DNA from: Bacteriovoracaceae bacterium
GTDB lineage: Bacteria; Bdellovibrionota; Bacteriovoracia; Bacteriovoracales; Bacteriovoracaceae
Direction of reading: 5' to 3'
DNA length: 8,157 nt
NCBI GenBank assembly: GCA_947442115.1
Contig: CANEVK010000117.1
Span: 1 to 8,157 of the forward strand
Both the position numbers and the translations under genes were made by a program. Position 1 is the stretch's first letter. Every line of letters begins with the position of its first letter. Under the pieces are notes generated by a model. That model was given only the letters and a program-made list of their open reading frames with translations. It was not told where the DNA came from and did no database searches. Shown here in pieces: positions 6,093 through 8,157 of the stretch.

Positions 6093-7174
6093 GGTTTTTA
6101 GATCACTCTGATCATGATAAAAATCTCATCTTGTTATCTCCTAAGTTTGAGAAGCTCAGACCATCTTTAGTGGATTTTTTACAGCAGCAACAGATTGAAG
6201 ATCGAGTCATCTTTTTATCCTCTGGTGCCACTTCTCAAAACCCAAAAGGTTATATTTTTACAAAAGAGGCCCTCCTTTTTAATGCTCAAGCTGTTAATCG
6301 TCATCTTAAACTAACTCCTGATGATAGATGGGGTCTAACTCTACCTCCTTTTCACATTGGTGGTTTAAGTCTTTTTTTTCGTTCTTCACTTTTAAGTCAT
6401 ACTCCCATTGATTTACATCCATGGAGTCCTGAAACATTGGTGCAAAAAATTTACACAGATAAGGTCACTGTCATTTCACTGGTTCCAACTCAAATTTATG
6501 ATTTGGTGAGATTAAAAATTAAAGCTCCGCAACATTTAAGATATGTTCTGGCCGGTGGAGATTTTTTAAGTCAAAGCTTAGAGCAAGAGGCGATGAAACT
6601 AGGATGGCCTATACTAAGAACATTTGGCATGAGTGAGGTAGGCTCCCAGCTTGCAACTGCACTCGCACCGGGTTTGAAAGATTTAAAGATATTAACTTTA
6701 CATGATTTAAAAGCTGATGAAGAAAATCGACTCTGGGTTAAGACTCCTTCACTTTTTTCTGCAGAGATCATTTTTAATGATGGTTGGTCAATGAAAGCAG
6801 CTCAAGACCGATTAGACTCACAAGGCTACTATCCTCTCCCAGATAAAGGGATTTTATCTGGGGGTCACTTGACTCACCTTGGGCGCTATGACGGCAAGGT
6901 AAAAGTTGCTGGAAGATTAATTGATTTTTTGGAATTAAAAGAAAAGCTTGATACCCATATGCTTTTTCATGATTGCTGGGGAAAAATAGATCTCTTCATT
7001 CAACCCGATGAGCGCAAATCCAATATCATTTGCCTTGAATATGACAAGAGTGTCAGTTTTGATATTATTGAAGGTTTTTATCAAAAAATATCACCGATTA
7101 AAGTTGATCAGACCTTGGCCATTGATTTTTTTGTTAGGAATGAGCTTGGTAAAAAAATACGATTTCTTAGGTGA
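6089..7174 (+). CDS. menE: o-Succinylbenzoate-CoA ligase MenE, short divergent form
   Basis: ANL-superfamily ligase that activates OSB to its acyl-AMP and then to OSB-CoA for MenB. From GTG 6089 it has 361 aa (365 from ATG 6077), against about 450 in E. coli; roughly 100 N-terminal residues before the P-loop are absent. Visible: phosphate loop SSGATSQNPKG (44-54), PPFHIGG (86-92), LVPTQIYDL (131-139), LAGGDFL (154-160), FGMSE (179-183), D252 in PLPDKG (ribose-binding Asp position), GR (275-276) and the C-terminal catalytic Lys in ELGKKIR (K355). Oddities: the P-loop has one extra residue and lacks its usual second Gly, and the SGGE-type hinge loop after the GR pair is missing. GTG is chosen because it continues the 4-base overlap pattern and has GGAG 6 nt upstream. 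Last gene of the operon. Confidence 0.88.
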   Translation: MRFLDHSDHDKNLILLSPKFEKLRPSLVDFLQQQQIEDRVIFLSSGATSQNPKGYIFTKEALLFNAQAVNRHLKLTPDDRWGLTLPPFHIGGLSLFFRSSLLSHTPIDLHPWSPETLVQKIYTDKVTVISLVPTQIYDLVRLKIKAPQHLRYVLAGGDFLSQSLEQEAMKLGWPILRTFGMSEVGSQLATALAPGLKDLKILTLHDLKADEENRLWVKTPSLFSAEIIFNDGWSMKAAQDRLDSQGYYPLPDKGILSGGHLTHLGRYDGKVKVAGRLIDFLELKEKLDTHMLFHDCWGKIDLFIQPDERKSNIICLEYDKSVSFDIIEGFYQKISPIKVDQTLAIDFFVRNELGKKIRFLR

Positions 7175-7181
7175 AGCTAAT

Positions 7182-8147
7182 TTAAGTCAGAAAAAAATAG
7201 CGCGCGAGGTTTTTTTCTCCTTTCATTTTTAAGACCTTTTCAGTTACCCCTTCTTTTAAATCCCTACTGGCCGTTGCAGTGGATATTGATTTAAAAAGTT
7301 CCATATAATCTTTTCTTGAAAAGTTTGATTTTTTAAAATGATCTTTTGCTTTTGAGAGACGATCTTTTGAAGTTGAAATGATGCCCCTTGTTTCAGAATC
7401 ATAGTCTGAAATAGCCTCCAAAATAATTTTGAGCATGAATTCTATAAATGGGGTGGAATCTCCAAGCTTATCGCTCTCTTCAAGTGCATTGTAATAAGCA
7501 ATCTGATTTTTCTCTATGAGGCTTTCGATAGGAAGATATTTAAATATCGGTGCTTTTGATGCCAAAATGAGCGTTTGCCAAAAGCGACCCATCCTACCAT
7601 TACCGTCTTCAAAAGGATGGATAAATTCAATTTCATAATGAACGACACAACTTTTTATAAGAAAATGAATTTCCTTGTCATTTTTTATCCAAACAAAAAG
7701 TTTTTCCATCAGTTCAGGAACGAGATTAGGCTTGGGTGTTACATGTTTTACAATCTTACCTTTAATGATTCCTACATTTTTGTTTCTAAATTGTCCGGCC
7801 GCCGGCATCAACTCCTTCATGAGAATAGAATGAGCTTTCAAGAATGATTTAATAGAGTCGGTTTTGAAAATTTCAATTTTCTCATAAAGTGCAATAGCAT
7901 TTTTAACTTCTAAAATTTCTTTCTTTGTTCCAGCGACTTTTTTATTCTCAAGGATGGCCGTAATAGCATTCTCAGTGAATGTATTTCCCTCTATAGCAAG
8001 AGTTGATTTAATCGTCTTGATTCGATTTTCTTTGCGTAACTTTGGCCCGGGAACGGATACGGTTAAAGATTCTATTTTACCCAAGAGAAGGGAAATAGAG
8101 CTTACAAGATTAAGAATATTATTGGATATTTTGAAGGGTGGCTTCAT
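7182..8147 (-). CDS. Fic-domain protein, class II (N-terminal inhibitory motif), predicted AMP-transferase
   Basis: Predicted to transfer AMP, or another nucleotide-derived group, to protein hydroxyl side chains; the target is unknown. It has 321 aa. The N-terminus (MKPPFKISNNILNLVSSI) is typical of this Fic subfamily and fixes the start, although the frame stays open to the window edge. The inhibitory motif T49-LAI-E53-G54 (S/T-xxx-E-G/N) lies before the Fic core, which makes it class II: E53 would block ATP until relieved. The flap region is near GQFRNKNVGI (118-127). The Fic motif HPFEDGNGRMGR (177-188) is complete, including catalytic H177. The C-terminus NFSRKDYMELF...STATASRDLKEG resembles the winged-helix tail of these proteins. 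AAAGG directly abuts the ATG, so ribosome binding spacing is poor. No partner antitoxin is visible. It converges on menE and is transcribed separately. Confidence 0.93.
   Translation of the reverse strand: MKPPFKISNNILNLVSSISLLLGKIESLTVSVPGPKLRKENRIKTIKSTLAIEGNTFTENAITAILENKKVAGTKKEILEVKNAIALYEKIEIFKTDSIKSFLKAHSILMKELMPAAGQFRNKNVGIIKGKIVKHVTPKPNLVPELMEKLFVWIKNDKEIHFLIKSCVVHYEIEFIHPFEDGNGRMGRFWQTLILASKAPIFKYLPIESLIEKNQIAYYNALEESDKLGDSTPFIEFMLKIILEAISDYDSETRGIISTSKDRLSKAKDHFKKSNFSRKDYMELFKSISTATASRDLKEGVTEKVLKMKGEKNLARYFFLT
7189..7218. terminator. Possible weak terminator hairpin at the convergent gene ends
   Basis: A run of seven A and a run of seven T flank a GC-rich core (7200-7206). AGAAAAAAA (7189-7197) can pair with TTTTTTTCT (7210-7218) around a 12-nt loop. 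It follows the menE stop and lies inside the last codons of the convergent Fic gene. The stem is almost all A-U, so it is a poor intrinsic terminator by standard rules. It is listed because nothing better lies near either gene end. Confidence 0.25.
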
Positions 8148-8157
8148 CCTTTGATAG

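Noticed and set aside
7575..7847. Plus-strand open frame of 90 codons opposite the Fic gene
   Set aside because: It covers the antisense of the Fic motif, which is clearly coding on the minus strand. No ribosome site or domain is seen.
7182..8147. Fic gene as the toxin of a toxin-antitoxin pair or as part of a defence island
   Set aside because: The inhibitory motif is internal to the protein (class II). No small partner gene is visible on the downstream side, and no nuclease, integrase or other defence gene is in the window. The upstream side is outside the window and could not be checked.

Overview
The window is AT-rich by eye and is almost entirely coding. It holds one long plus-strand operon for menaquinone (vitamin K2) biosynthesis, followed by one convergent minus-strand gene for a Fic-domain protein. 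Plus-strand order is menG (3' part only), menB, menF, menD, menH, menA, menC, menE. Together these cover every classical chorismate-to-menaquinone step except the DHNA-CoA thioesterase: MenF makes isochorismate, MenD SEPHCHC, MenH SHCHC, MenC o-succinylbenzoate (OSB), MenE OSB-CoA, MenB DHNA-CoA, MenA prenylates DHNA at the membrane, and MenG C-methylates demethylmenaquinone.

The operon is packed very tightly. menG and menB are 2 bp apart, menB/menF share a base in TGATG, and F/D, D/H, H/A, A/C and (with the start chosen here) C/E each share four bases in ATGA or GTGA. Several of these starts have little or no Shine-Dalgarno sequence, so translational coupling is likely. The promoter lies upstream of the window, and I see no convincing internal one.

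Most of the enzymes are short for their families (MenF 352, MenD 471, MenH 213, MenC 278 and MenE about 361 residues) yet keep the key catalytic residues. MenB stands out: it has Asp where the E. coli enzyme has Gly and reads much more like the mycobacterial enzyme, which predicts a bicarbonate-independent (type II) DHNA-CoA synthase. MenE and MenC have local losses at places that are usually conserved or structurally important.

At the right end, a complete class II Fic protein (N-terminal inhibitory motif, canonical Fic motif, winged-helix-like C-terminus) runs toward the operon, with only 7 bp between the two stop codons.

The organism is a bacterium that respires with menaquinone. The AT-rich coding style and the mix of compact Men enzymes would fit a Bdellovibrionota/Bacteriovorax-like or Bacteroidota-like lineage, but this is a guess and the sequence does not settle it. 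I found no RNA gene, CRISPR array, insertion sequence or phage gene, and no clear undescribed system. The unusual content lies in the enzyme variants and the operon architecture.
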